NCBI GenBank assembly: GCA_020850415.1
Contig: JADZER010000077.1
Location: 1 to 58,017 of the forward strand
Length of the DNA stretch: 58,017 nucleotides
Direction: 5' to 3'
Origin: Phycisphaerales bacterium
GTDB taxonomy: Bacteria; Planctomycetota; Phycisphaerae; Phycisphaerales; UBA1924
This document shows, piece by piece, positions 26,639 through 35,407 of the stretch; the stretch's first letter is position 1; each line of letters starts with the position of its first letter. The notes under the pieces were generated by a model. That model ran no database searches, had not been told where the DNA came from, and saw only the letters and a program-made list of their open reading frames with translations. A program made the position numbers and the translations under genes.

Positions 26639-27147
26639 GGTGTGCTCCCCGGGCGTCGGGGGCCCGTGGTTGGGGACTGCTCCGCGGGGTCGGCGTCCGG
26701 CCGCCCGGCGCGCAGGATAGGGACGAGCAACCTCAGGGCGGCTTCCATCGCCGCCTCGGCGGCCGGGCTGAGTTGCTCGAGGAACTGATCGAACACCTCG
26801 CCCCGCACCGCGAGGACGAGGGCCTCGCCGGTCCAGCCGAACACATCCCGGGCGAGGGCGAGCACCTGGCCCGGCGAGACCGAGTGGGTGCTGAAGCTGG
26901 TGGTCGGCTCGGGCTCGACCCTGCGCAGGTCGCAGGGCGGGCCGTCGAGGCTCGCGTCGATGAACACCGCCCGGGCGGCGGTCGCCAGCTCGGCGGCGTG
27001 CTCGACCTGGAGCTGGAAGGCGCTGATCGTGCGCACGCCGGCGATGGCCTCCCGGTCGAGCCGGTCGATCATCGCGGGGCCGATCCCGTCGTCGCCCCGG
27101 CCGGGGTTGCCGTAGCCGATGACCAGGGTGTCGCGGGGTGCGGTCAT
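26617..27147 (-). CDS. hoxW: Hydrogenase maturation protease (HoxW type)
   Basis: An endopeptidase of 176 aa that removes the C-terminal extension of the [NiFe] hydrogenase large subunit once nickel is inserted. It shows GYGNPGRGDDGIGP at the N terminus (residues about 10-23; the Asp pair contributes to nickel sensing), IDASLDG (second metal-site Asp) and THSVSPGQVL (His). The ATG at 27147 overlaps the hoxH stop (ATGA), so expression is coupled to its substrate. The C-terminal 30 residues are Pro-rich and family-atypical, reading over the response-regulator start. Confidence 0.88.
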   Translation of the reverse strand: MTAPRDTLVIGYGNPGRGDDGIGPAMIDRLDREAIAGVRTISAFQLQVEHAAELATAARAVFIDASLDGPPCDLRRVEPEPTTSFSTHSVSPGQVLALARDVFGWTGEALVLAVRGEVFDQFLEQLSPAAEAAMEAALRLLVPILRAGRPDADPAEQSPTTGPRRPGSTPCRATSL

Positions 27148-28589
27148 GCCTTGCGTCCCTCGGCGAGGAGCGAGCCGTCGGGTCCGAGGACCTCGACCAC
27201 GAGGGGCATGCGTCCGAGCGCGTGGGTCGCGCAGCTCAGGCAGGGGTCGTAGGCCCGGATGGCGACCTCGATGCTGTTGAGCATGCCCTCGGTGACCTCG
27301 GGCTGACCGGAGATGTACTGCTCGGCGACACCGGTGATCGCGCGGTTCATGGGCTCGTTGTTGCTGGTGGTCGAGACGATGAGGTTGCACATGGTGACCA
27401 GGCCGTCGTCGCCGACGCGGTAGTGGTGGAAGAGGGTGCCGCGGGGGGCTTCGAGGATACCGACGCCCTCGGGGCGGCGCTCTCCGGTGCGGGTCAGGTC
27501 GTCGCCGGTGATGTCCGGGTCGTGGAGCAGTTCGTCGATGCGTTCGATCGCGTGGAGCACCTCGATCATGCGTGCCCAGTGGTAGGCCATGGTGATGTGG
27601 TTGGGTCGGCCGTTGGTGACGGCCATGAACTCCTTGCGTGCGGCCTCGGCCTCTTGGGTGTCGATGAACGAGCACGCGTTGATGCGGGAGAGCGGGCCGA
27701 CCCGGTACCAGCCGCGTTCGGGCCCGATCGAGCGGATGAAGGGGAACTTCATGTAGGACCAGTCGCGGACCTCCTCGGCGATGTGGTCGAGGTATGCGCC
27801 GGCGGGGACATGGTCGAAGATGGTGGCGCCGTCGGGGTCGATGGCCCGCAGGCCGCCGTCGTAGAGGTCGAGGGCGCCGTCGTCGCGGACGATCGAGAGG
27901 TGGTTTGACTCGAAGGACCCGAAGCCCTTGAGCAGCTCGAGGTTCTCGAGGGTGTAGCGGCGGGCGATGTCGACTGCGGCGTGTGCCCAGGCCCGCATCT
28001 GGTCGACGGGCTCCCGGAGTCTGTCGCGCTCCGCCGGGGAGAGGCTCTTGTTGACGCCGCCGGGGATGGCGCCGGTGCCGTGGATCTTCTTGCCGGCGGT
28101 GGCCTGGATGATCTCCTGGCCGTACTTGCGCATCATGACGGCCTGCACGGCCAGCTCCCGGTGGTCGCGGATGATGCCGACGACATTGCGGAGGGCCGGG
28201 TCGGCGCCGAATCCGAAGAGCAGGTCGGGGCTGGCGAGGTGGAAGAAGTGGAGGCTGTGACTCTGGAACATCTGGCCGTAGTGCATGAGGCGCCGGATCT
28301 TCTCGGCGGTGGGCGAGAGGCGGTCGACGCCGATGATCTTGTCGACGGCCTTGGCGGCGCAGAGGTGGTGGCTGACGGGGCAGATGCCGCAGAGTCGCTG
28401 GACGACGACGGGCATCTCCCAGAACGGCCTGCCCCGGATGAACCGCTCGAAGCCGCGGAACTCGACGATGTGCAGCCGTGCCTGGGTGACGCGGTTGTCG
28501 TCGTCGAGGAGAATGGTGACCTTGCCGTGCCCCTCGACGCGGGTGACCGGCTCGATGACGATCCGCTTGCTGCCCGATTCGGCGACCAT
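27144..28589 (-). CDS. hoxH: Bidirectional [NiFe] hydrogenase large subunit HoxH
   Basis: The 481-aa catalytic subunit that carries the NiFe(CN)2CO site. The L1 motif is RLCGICPVSHH (about 65-75) and the L2 motif DPCLSCATHA lies near the C terminus, giving all four nickel Cys ligands. About 28 residues beyond the L2 His form the peptide removed by the adjacent protease. The N terminus IEPVTRVEGHGKV is standard. With hoxF, hoxU and hoxY directly upstream, this is a group 3d-type NAD(P)-linked enzyme that can oxidise or evolve H2. ATG at 28589 with GAGGAG upstream, 9 nt after hoxY. Confidence 0.95.
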   Translation of the reverse strand: MVAESGSKRIVIEPVTRVEGHGKVTILLDDDNRVTQARLHIVEFRGFERFIRGRPFWEMPVVVQRLCGICPVSHHLCAAKAVDKIIGVDRLSPTAEKIRRLMHYGQMFQSHSLHFFHLASPDLLFGFGADPALRNVVGIIRDHRELAVQAVMMRKYGQEIIQATAGKKIHGTGAIPGGVNKSLSPAERDRLREPVDQMRAWAHAAVDIARRYTLENLELLKGFGSFESNHLSIVRDDGALDLYDGGLRAIDPDGATIFDHVPAGAYLDHIAEEVRDWSYMKFPFIRSIGPERGWYRVGPLSRINACSFIDTQEAEAARKEFMAVTNGRPNHITMAYHWARMIEVLHAIERIDELLHDPDITGDDLTRTGERRPEGVGILEAPRGTLFHHYRVGDDGLVTMCNLIVSTTSNNEPMNRAITGVAEQYISGQPEVTEGMLNSIEVAIRAYDPCLSCATHALGRMPLVVEVLGPDGSLLAEGRKA

Positions 28590-28598
28590 ACGGACTCC

Positions 28599-29144
28599 TC
28601 AGTCGTACTTGATGAGCTGGTAGGGCAGCTCGATGGGGGCATCGGAGACCAGGGCGCACAGCGCGGCCCAGATGGCGTCGGCCGAGGGGGGGCAGCCGGG
28701 GAGGTGGTAGTCGATCTTGACGACCTCGTGGCAGGGCCTGACCTTGTCGAGGAGCAGCGGCAGCTCCAGATCGCCGGGGACGCGCCCGGTGGGGTTGTGG
28801 ACGCTCGGCCCCTCCATGTACGCCTCGCGGAGGCACTCCTCCATGCTGACGAGGTTCCGCATGGCGGGGATTCCGCCGCTGGTGGCGCAGTAGCCCATGC
28901 TCACGAGGATGTCGCAGTGGGTGCGGAACTCGCGGAGGACGCGGACATTCTCGGCGTTTGCGCACCCGCCCTCGACGAGCCCGACGCGGCAGCGGTCGGT
29001 GAAGTGCTTGAGGTCGTTGATCGGGCTTGGCCCGAAGTCGACGAGCTCGACGAGCTGGAGGATGCGTTCGTCGATGTCGAGGAAGGACATGTGGCAGCCG
29101 AAGCAGCCGGCGAGGGAGCAGGTGGCGACCTTGGGCTTGCTCAC
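28599..29144 (-). CDS. hoxY: [NiFe] hydrogenase small subunit HoxY
   Basis: A 181-aa small subunit carrying one proximal [4Fe-4S] cluster that passes electrons from HoxH to the diaphorase part. Cys ligands appear in CSLAGCFGCHMSFLDID at the N terminus, EGGCANAENV, and LPGCPPSADAIW near the C terminus. There is no Tat signal, consistent with a cytoplasmic soluble enzyme. The start is GTG at 29144, overlapping the hoxU stop (GTGA). It is followed 9 nt later by hoxH. Confidence 0.94.
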   Translation of the reverse strand: MSKPKVATCSLAGCFGCHMSFLDIDERILQLVELVDFGPSPINDLKHFTDRCRVGLVEGGCANAENVRVLREFRTHCDILVSMGYCATSGGIPAMRNLVSMEECLREAYMEGPSVHNPTGRVPGDLELPLLLDKVRPCHEVVKIDYHLPGCPPSADAIWAALCALVSDAPIELPYQLIKYD

Positions 29145-29872
29145 GGCTGGTCTCCCCGGTCGATGGTCAGCTCCGCGGGGGTTTCGATCCCCGAGCCGAT
29201 GGGCGCGCGGTCGTAGTGTCGTCGGCCGACGGGGGTGGCGTAGGCGCCGCGTTTGCGGAGGATGGCGCCGACGGGGCAGGCGTTGACCGCCTGGTCGGTG
29301 ACATCGAGGGCCGAGTCGACGAGCCGGGCGCCGGGGTTGATCGTGAGCTTCCTCGCGGGGCCGCGACCGACGAAGCCGAAGACCTCTTTGCCGTCGATGT
29401 CGCGGCTGGTGCGCGCGCAGCGGGCGCAGAGGATGCAGCGGTTGTGGTCGATGAGGACATCGGGGTGGGAGGCGTCGACCTCGCGCCGGGGCCAGAGGAA
29501 CGGGTGGCGCGGGGCGGAGATGCCCATGCGGTAGGCGAGGGCCTGGAGCTCGCAGTCGCCGCTTTTCTCGCAGGAGGGGCAGAAGTGGTTGCCCTCGACG
29601 AAGAGCATCTCGATGATGTTGCGGCGCCAGGCGCGGAGCTGCTCGGTGTCGTTCTCGACCACGATGCCCTGGGCGACGGGCTGTGTGCAGGCGGCCTCGG
29701 AGCGTCCGTTGACCAGCACCGTGCACACGCGGCAGCCGCCGAACGGCTTGAGGCCTGGGAGGTGGCAGAGCCTGGGGATGTAGATGCCGTGCTCCTCGGC
29801 GGCCTCGAGGATGGTGCGTCCGGGCTGGGTCGTGATCTCACGCCCGTCGATGGTGAGGGTGATCTCGCTCAC
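29141..29872 (-). CDS. hoxU: Hydrogenase diaphorase iron-sulfur subunit HoxU
   Basis: A 243-aa subunit homologous to the N-terminal part of complex I NuoG. It holds a ferredoxin-like [2Fe-2S] site (LCHLPGLKPFGGCRVC ... ACTQP), a His/Cys-ligated [4Fe-4S] site (HFCPSCEKSGDCELQ) and a ferredoxin-type set (CILCARCART ... ACPVGAI). It bridges HoxY and HoxF electronically. The start is GTG at 29872 in a GTGA overlap with hoxF, matching the pattern at the next junction. Confidence 0.94.
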   Translation of the reverse strand: MSEITLTIDGREITTQPGRTILEAAEEHGIYIPRLCHLPGLKPFGGCRVCTVLVNGRSEAACTQPVAQGIVVENDTEQLRAWRRNIIEMLFVEGNHFCPSCEKSGDCELQALAYRMGISAPRHPFLWPRREVDASHPDVLIDHNRCILCARCARTSRDIDGKEVFGFVGRGPARKLTINPGARLVDSALDVTDQAVNACPVGAILRKRGAYATPVGRRHYDRAPIGSGIETPAELTIDRGDQP

Positions 29873-31695
29873 AGCGCCACCTCCTGGCCTCGGATGGAGA
29901 GCCGGGCGGCGATCTCTCCGGCCTGGGTGACCGCCTTGTCGAGGTCGAACGCCCGTTTGAAGCCGTCGGGGTCGGATCTGACCAGTTCCTCGTAGGCGGG
30001 GCGGAAGTTCTTGAGGGAGCTGAGGAGGGCGTTGGGAGCGGCCTGTCCGAGCCCGCAGCGGCTGGTGGCCTTCATGGTGTCGCCGAGTTCCTCGAGGTAT
30101 TCCAGGTCCGCGGGCTCGCCGGTGCCGCGGACGATGCGTCCGAGGCGCTCGCGGAGGAGGACGGTGCCGATGCGGCATGGGGCGCAGTAGCCGCAGCTCT
30201 CCTCGGCGAAGAAGTGGGAGTAGAGCTCGACGATCTCGGGGACGCTGCGTTGGGGTCCGAAGACGATGATCGCCCCGCCGGTGGAGAGGTCGTCGAAGGA
30301 GATGAGCCGGTCGAAGAGGGCCGGTCCGACGAACCTGCCGCTGGCGCCCCCGACGAGCACGGAGCGTGCGTCCCCACCGCCGCACATGTCGAGCACATCT
30401 CGGAGCGGGGTGCCGAGCGGGACCTCGTAGACGCCGGGCCTGGTGCAGTCGCCGGAGAGCGAGAGGAGCTTGGTGCCGCTGCAGCCCTCCTCGCCCAGCT
30501 CGCTGAACGCTGGGGCGCCGGACTCGAGGATCTTGGTGACGAGGGCGAGCGTTTCGACATTGTTCACGACCGACGGGCAGCCGAGATAGCCGGACTGGAC
30601 GGGGAACGGCGGGCGGGTCATCGGCTCGCCCGGCCCGCCCTCACAGGATCGGAGGAGCGCCAGCTCGGCGCCGCAGACATAGGAGCCCGCTCCGAGCTGG
30701 ATGCGGATGTCGAAGCCGAACGAGTGCTTGCCGCGGATGGCGTTGCCGAGCAGCCCGTCGGCGCGCCTGCGTGCGAGGATGTCCTCGAGGAAGGGGCGGA
30801 GGTAGGCGTACTCGGCGCGGAGATAGAGGATGCCCTCGGCCGCGCCCACGGCGTAGCCGGCGATGGTCATGCCGGCGAAGACGCGGTTGGGGTGTTCGGT
30901 GAGGAGGACGCGGTCCTTGAAGGTGCCGGGCTCACCTTCGTCGGCGTTGCAGAAGATGAGCTTGCGCGGGCCGCGGGCCGACCGGGCGAACTCCCACTTC
31001 ATGCCGGTGGGGAAGCCGGCCCCGCCGCAGCCCCGGAGGCGGGCGTTCTTGACGGTGCGGATGACCTCGGCGGGGGACATGGCGAGGGCGTTGGCGATGG
31101 CGGCCCCCCGCTCCCCCTCGGTGAGGAGGACGGCGCCGGGCTGGCGGATGTTGTTGCGGACCATGGCGCGGACGAGGGTGTGAGCGTTGTTGCCGTCGCC
31201 GCACTTCTCGATGAGCTCCGCGGGCTGGCACCCGGCGCGGAGGCCCGCGACGATTCGTTCGGCGGACTCCGGTGTGAGGCGGGTGAAGACGGTGGTCCCG
31301 ACCAGGGCCGCGGGCGACTGGTCGCTCATGCCGATGCAGGGCGTCCGTTGGAGGCCGATCATGCCGTCGGGCGTGGTGCCGCCCATGGGGATACCCAGGG
31401 CCTTCTCGAACGCGGCCCGGACGGCGTCGTACCCCCACATGCGGTCGACGACATCATCGCACAGTCGGATGACGACCTTGCCCAAGGGGCGGTCGCTGAA
31501 GAACGCGTAGAAGGCGAGGGTCTGCTGCACCCGGACGGGGGCCAGGCTGGTGCAGTCGGCGATGGCTTCGATCGCGTCGGGCGGGACATGCCCGAGGCGG
31601 CGTTGGATTTCGTGGAGGATGTCGAGCAGGCGTGTGCCGTCGTTGGCGAAGGCTCGGCATGCGTCCGAGGTGATCTGTCGAACTTCCGTGTCCAT
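29869..31695 (-). CDS. hoxF: Hydrogenase NAD(P)-reducing subunit HoxF with NuoE-like N-terminal domain
   Basis: A 608-aa fusion: NuoE-like domain (about 1-150) and NuoF-like domain (about 170-600). The second has the FMN loop GCGGAGFPTGMKW, the NADH site around GAGSYVCGAELALL (family usually has Glu-Glu/Thr at the E-L-A position) and the [4Fe-4S] Cys in SCGYCAPCRIG and SRCGLG. In the NuoE-like part I see only two of the four expected cluster Cys (RLCDD and TPCIGMSDQ), so its [2Fe-2S] centre may be missing. The domain fusion resembles soluble hydrogenases of the Cupriavidus type; no separate hoxE or hoxI is present. ATG at 31695 with GGAG upstream. Confidence 0.93.
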   Translation of the reverse strand: MDTEVRQITSDACRAFANDGTRLLDILHEIQRRLGHVPPDAIEAIADCTSLAPVRVQQTLAFYAFFSDRPLGKVVIRLCDDVVDRMWGYDAVRAAFEKALGIPMGGTTPDGMIGLQRTPCIGMSDQSPAALVGTTVFTRLTPESAERIVAGLRAGCQPAELIEKCGDGNNAHTLVRAMVRNNIRQPGAVLLTEGERGAAIANALAMSPAEVIRTVKNARLRGCGGAGFPTGMKWEFARSARGPRKLIFCNADEGEPGTFKDRVLLTEHPNRVFAGMTIAGYAVGAAEGILYLRAEYAYLRPFLEDILARRRADGLLGNAIRGKHSFGFDIRIQLGAGSYVCGAELALLRSCEGGPGEPMTRPPFPVQSGYLGCPSVVNNVETLALVTKILESGAPAFSELGEEGCSGTKLLSLSGDCTRPGVYEVPLGTPLRDVLDMCGGGDARSVLVGGASGRFVGPALFDRLISFDDLSTGGAIIVFGPQRSVPEIVELYSHFFAEESCGYCAPCRIGTVLLRERLGRIVRGTGEPADLEYLEELGDTMKATSRCGLGQAAPNALLSSLKNFRPAYEELVRSDPDGFKRAFDLDKAVTQAGEIAARLSIRGQEVAL

Positions 31696-31873
31696 GCTCC
31701 GCTCCGCGGGTGAGGGGCTGTTGCGGAGGCTGCGTCCGTTGAGCATATGCGCCGAGACCCCGCTGGGCCGGTCCGGCCAGGTGACCAGGGCGTCGCAGCG
31801 CGCCGGAGCGCATCATCGGGCGGGAAAGGTGGTCTGCTGCAGGATAGAATCGCGGTTGGCCCGGGCGGGAGGG

Positions 31874-32896
31874 TCAGCTGGAGCGCACGATCAGACGCGA
31901 TGCGAGGCGGACCTCGCGCCGCTCGCACCCGGGGTCGGCGATACGGCGGACGAGGAGCTCCACCGCGGCGGCGCCGAGCTCTCGCAGGGGGATATGCACC
32001 GACGACAGGGCCGGGTGGACGATGGACGCGAGCCGGCTGTTGTCGAAGCCGACGATCGCGAGGTCGTCGGGGATGGCCAGGCCGGCGTCCCGCGCGGCCG
32101 AGAGGATACCGAACGCGATCTCGTCGTTGCCCGCGAGCACGCCGGCGCCGCGGAGCCTGCCCTTGGCGATCATGCCCGAGGCCCAGCGCCTCCCCCACTC
32201 GCTTGAGTAGTCGCCGAAGGCCGTCTGGTCGGCTCGGACCGTGCGGACGCTCTCCCCGACCACCCGGCGGAAGGCGCTGGCGCGCTGCTTGGTGTCGAAG
32301 TTCGCCTCGGCGCCGCCGACGAAGTAGCAGCGGTCGCCGGGGAGGCGGCCGAGCAGGTGGGCCGCGGCCTCGGCGGCGCCGGTGGCGTTGTCGACCAGGA
32401 CATTGTCGATGTCCGGCTGCTTGACCTCGGCGTCGAGCACGCAGATGGGCACGCCGGACTGGCGGGCCTCCTGGAGGAGCAGGTCGTTGGGCTCGGTGAT
32501 GAGGACCACGAGCCCGTCGAGCAGGGAGTAGGGCAGGGTGGTCTGGGTGCGGTTGTCCTCTCCGGCGCGGGCCTCGCCGGCGATGAGCAGGCGCAGGCCG
32601 TGGCGTCGGGCCTCGGCGTCGGCCCCGCGGAGGATCTCGGAATAGAACTCGCCGTGGATGTCGGGCAGGGCGATGCCGATGATGTCGCTGCGGCTGGTCA
32701 TCAGGGCGCGGGCGATGGCGTTGGGCTGGTACCCTAGCTCGCGGATGACTTTCTGGACGCGCTCGGCTGTGGCGGGCGCGACCAGCCCGGGGGTGTTGAT
32801 CACGCGGCTGACGGTCGCGACGGAGACCCCGGCGTCGCGCGCGACATCCGCGAGCGAGACGGCCGAACGGGACCGCGGCTGATCGTGCCGAGACAT
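31874..32896 (-). CDS. LacI-family transcriptional regulator
   Basis: A 340-aa regulator: N-terminal LacI helix-turn-helix (SLADVARDAGVSVATVSRVIN, split by T-V-S-R) with the hinge GYQPNAIARAL, then a periplasmic-binding-protein-like sugar sensor (IIGIALPDIHGEFYSEIL, LDGLVVLI, VLVDNATGAAEAAAHLL, AIVGFDNSRLASIVHPALSSV). It is divergent from the GH144-like gene and is the only LacI protein in the window, so it is the best candidate to bind the two LacI-type operators at 34562 and 42560. It lies 178 nt upstream of hoxF on the same strand; I see no operator there. ATG at 32896. Confidence 0.92.
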   Translation of the reverse strand: MSRHDQPRSRSAVSLADVARDAGVSVATVSRVINTPGLVAPATAERVQKVIRELGYQPNAIARALMTSRSDIIGIALPDIHGEFYSEILRGADAEARRHGLRLLIAGEARAGEDNRTQTTLPYSLLDGLVVLITEPNDLLLQEARQSGVPICVLDAEVKQPDIDNVLVDNATGAAEAAAHLLGRLPGDRCYFVGGAEANFDTKQRASAFRRVVGESVRTVRADQTAFGDYSSEWGRRWASGMIAKGRLRGAGVLAGNDEIAFGILSAARDAGLAIPDDLAIVGFDNSRLASIVHPALSSVHIPLRELGAAAVELLVRRIADPGCERREVRLASRLIVRSS

Positions 32897-32989
32897 GCCG
32901 GATGGTACCGGGGATGCCCGTTCTTTGCCGCGGGCCCGGGAATGCCCGTAGGATCGCGTTGTCGCACGGCGGACGCTCAGGAGGCCAGC

Positions 32990-34486
32990 ATGCACCATCT
33001 CCATTGGCTCGGTTGCGTACTCGCGGTTTCGGTCGGCGGCTGCGGGGGCCCGCCGGCGCGGGTCGTCGGGCCGAGCGTCGAGGATGTGGTGATCGAGGCG
33101 CCGGACCGGGCGCGCCCGCCGTTCGCGTTCGGCGTCGAGGACGGGGCCCTGCTCGACGGGGTGCAGCGGGGGGCGTTCCTGTTCTTCTGGCATGAGGTGC
33201 ACCCGGAGACCGGGATGGTGCGCGACCGCACCAGCGCGGAGTTGGTGAGCGTTGCCGGGGTGGGGTTCCAGCTCTCGGCGCTGCCGGTCGGGGTCGAGCG
33301 GGGGTGGGTCTCGCGGGAGGAGGCCGAGGCCCGCGCGGCGTTGATCCTGCGGAGCCTGCTGGGGGCGCCGGACAACCGGCGCGCGGGGCTCTTCTACCAC
33401 TACCTCGACGGCAGGACCGGCGGGCGGAGCCACGCGGGGTACGAGACCCTGGTGAGCACGATCGACTCGGCGCTGGTGTTCGCGGGGGTGATCACCGCGT
33501 CGTCCTACTTCGGCGGCGAGGTCGCGGCGATGGGCGACAGGCTGCTCGCCGACGCCGACTGGACGAGCTGCTTCGAGGAGGCGCCCGCCGTCGAGTGGGC
33601 CCGCGGGTTTGTCAGCCTCGGGTGGAAGCCCGATGACCCCCACGCGGTCGACGGGCCCGGCGAGGTGCTGCCGTTCAGCTGGCTGGACGCGGGCGCGGAG
33701 CAGCGGCTCGTGACCTTCCTCGCGGTCTGCGCCGAGGAGGGCAAGGGGGTCGAGCCGGCGAAGTACTACCAGCTCCGGCGCAAGCTCGGTACCTACGGCG
33801 CCTTGGGCGAGATCGTGTGGTTCCCCTGGTCGGGCGCGCTGTTCACCTCGTTCTTCGCGACCTGCTGGATCGACGACGCGCACCTGGGGCCGGACAACCC
33901 GGCGGCGCTGGGGGTCGAGCGGCGGCCGCGCGTGGACTGGTGGGAGAACGGCCGGCGCCTCGCGGAGATGCACCGGCTCAAGGCGATCGAGAACCCGCAC
34001 GGGTTCGCCACCGTCGGTCCCGACGCGTGGGGGCTCGGGGCGTCGGACGGGCCCGACGGGTACCATGTCGCCCACCTGTACCCCGACGACACCCAGATGC
34101 GCGGCGCGATCGTCGATATCGACTACCCGCCCGAGCACCCGGGCGACAACTGGCTCGACGGGACCATCGCGCCGTATGCCGCGGGGTCGGCGATCATGTT
34201 CACGCCGGAGGCATCGGTCGCGGCGCTGCGGCACTACCGGGCGCTGGTGGATGCGGGCGGCGGGCCTCTGGTCTGGCGCGAGCCCGACGCGTCCACGCGG
34301 CAGTACGGGTTCCTCGACGCTTACAACCTCGATGCGCCGTGGGTGGCGGCCGACTATGTGGCGATCGACCAGGGGCCGCTGATCCTGGCGATCGAGAACG
34401 CCCGGACGGGGCTGGTGTGGGAGCTGTTTCATCGGCACCCGGTGGTGCGGCGGGGGATGGACCGGCTGGGGCTGAATCGCCCCTAA
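32990..34486 (+). CDS. Glucoamylase-like (PF10091/GH144-type) lipoprotein
   Basis: A 498-aa protein with a lipoprotein signal (LAVSVGGC, Cys18). The (alpha/alpha)6-barrel domain begins near residue 50 with GAFLFFWHEVHPETGMVRDR, the characteristic start of the 'glycoamylase-like' family that includes GH144 endo-beta-1,2-glucanases. It continues with GFQLSALPVGVERG, YHYLDGRTGGRS, WWENGRRL and YGFLDAYNLDAPWVAADY. A beta-glucanase acting at the outer membrane or in the periplasm is likely; specificity is inferred. ATG at 32990 with CAGGAGG upstream. First gene of the plus-strand glycan locus, divergent from lacI. Confidence 0.83.
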   Translation: MHHLHWLGCVLAVSVGGCGGPPARVVGPSVEDVVIEAPDRARPPFAFGVEDGALLDGVQRGAFLFFWHEVHPETGMVRDRTSAELVSVAGVGFQLSALPVGVERGWVSREEAEARAALILRSLLGAPDNRRAGLFYHYLDGRTGGRSHAGYETLVSTIDSALVFAGVITASSYFGGEVAAMGDRLLADADWTSCFEEAPAVEWARGFVSLGWKPDDPHAVDGPGEVLPFSWLDAGAEQRLVTFLAVCAEEGKGVEPAKYYQLRRKLGTYGALGEIVWFPWSGALFTSFFATCWIDDAHLGPDNPAALGVERRPRVDWWENGRRLAEMHRLKAIENPHGFATVGPDAWGLGASDGPDGYHVAHLYPDDTQMRGAIVDIDYPPEHPGDNWLDGTIAPYAAGSAIMFTPEASVAALRHYRALVDAGGGPLVWREPDASTRQYGFLDAYNLDAPWVAADYVAIDQGPLILAIENARTGLVWELFHRHPVVRRGMDRLGLNRP

Positions 34487-34531
34487 CAAACCAGAAACTG
34501 ATACACTAATCCACAATCGGAGGGGAGAACC

Positions 34532-34560
34532 TTGACAGAAGGGCTCTGACCTGCGATGCT
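34532..34560 (+). promoter_or_regulatory. Sigma-70-type promoter before PEP-CTERM-like gene
   Basis: A perfect -35 box TTGACA (34532-34537), 17 bp spacer, and a weak -10 GATGCT (34555-34560). The LacI-type operator begins 2 bp further on. The same arrangement recurs at 42527. Confidence 0.6.
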
Positions 34561-34561
34561 G

Positions 34562-34577
34562 ATGTAAACGCTTTCAT
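34562..34577. promoter_or_regulatory. LacI-type operator, site 1
   Basis: ATGTAAACGCTTTCAT, an imperfect 16-bp palindrome (six of eight half-site positions match) of the form typical for LacI-family proteins with a central CG. It overlaps the expected transcription start of the promoter at 34532 and lies 56 nt before the ATG at 34618, so binding would repress the downstream genes. The likely ligand-bound regulator is the product of 31874-32896. Confidence 0.75.
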
Positions 34578-34617
34578 GCGGGCTGCCGCCCGCGGCACAA
34601 ACCCAAGGAGAGATCAC

Positions 34618-35370
34618 ATGAGTCAGAACACCCTGTGGATGGTCGGAGCGGTCGGCGCCAGCGCGTGCGCGGCGTTCGCGCAGATCGACGGCGTGCAGGT
34701 CCGCGAGCGGATCTACAACGATTTCCCCAACAGCACCCTCGTCGTCACCAACAACTTCCCCGCCGAGGTGACCTTCGACGAGTCGAGCTTCGGCTCGGGC
34801 GGCTGGGCCAACCGGCACGCGGCGTACTTCTCCGCCGACGGCGGCGCCACCGCGAACGACTTTGACTACGGCGACGCGTTCGACTTCCAGGTCACCCTCG
34901 ACCTCGACGCCACCCCGGCCGACGGGCGCGAGGCCGGCTTCCACGCCGACCTGTTCGGGCTCGGCTTCTTCGGCGTGCTGCCCAACGGCGAGATCGCGGC
35001 ATTCGGCTCGATCCTCCCGTTCCACAGCTTCGGCTCCGGCGTGTGGACCCCTGGCGACCCGATCGACCTGCGGATCATCCACACCCCCGGCGACGGCGAC
35101 GGTACCTCCGGTAACTTCACGGTCGCGTCCACCTTCGAGTACATGTACAACCTCGGCGGCGGCTGGGTCTCCAGCGGCGCGGTAGACATGACTACCACCG
35201 AGGGCGGCATCCCCAGCAACTTCGACTTCCTCGTCGGGGTCGGCGTGCAGAACCAGGGCGGCCCCGGCGGCAGCTCGGTCGCCAAGTTCACCAACATCAT
35301 CGTCCCGGCCCCGGCCTCGGCCGCGCTGCTCGCGCTGTCCGGCGTGGTCGGCCTCCGCCGGCGTCGCTGA
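34618..35370 (+). CDS. Exported protein with PEP-CTERM-like sorting tail
   Basis: A 250-aa protein with a signal peptide (MSQNTLWMVGAVGASACAAFA), a beta-rich middle part resembling a lectin/LamG-like fold, and a C-terminal VPAPASAALLALSGVVGLRRRR tail: short motif, hydrophobic helix and Arg cluster, as recognised by exosortase-like systems. It is probably exported and processed at the C terminus. It comes directly after promoter and operator 1 with AAGGAGAG before the ATG, and precedes the GH94 gene by 37 nt. A glycan-binding role is a guess from context. Confidence 0.75.
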   Translation: MSQNTLWMVGAVGASACAAFAQIDGVQVRERIYNDFPNSTLVVTNNFPAEVTFDESSFGSGGWANRHAAYFSADGGATANDFDYGDAFDFQVTLDLDATPADGREAGFHADLFGLGFFGVLPNGEIAAFGSILPFHSFGSGVWTPGDPIDLRIIHTPGDGDGTSGNFTVASTFEYMYNLGGGWVSSGAVDMTTTEGGIPSNFDFLVGVGVQNQGGPGGSSVAKFTNIIVPAPASAALLALSGVVGLRRRR

Positions 35371-35407
35371 GTCTCGACGCTCTGACGCAAGGCCGCGGTA
35401 GAACCCA

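Noticed and set aside
31696..31873. LacI operator or sigma-54 promoter before hoxF
   Set aside because: I looked for the TGTAAACG-type palindrome and for GG/GC sigma-54 elements on the coding strand and found no convincing match.
32897..32989. LacI operator in the divergent lacI / GH144-like intergenic region
   Set aside because: No copy of the 16-bp site is visible in these 93 bp, so autoregulation is not supported.
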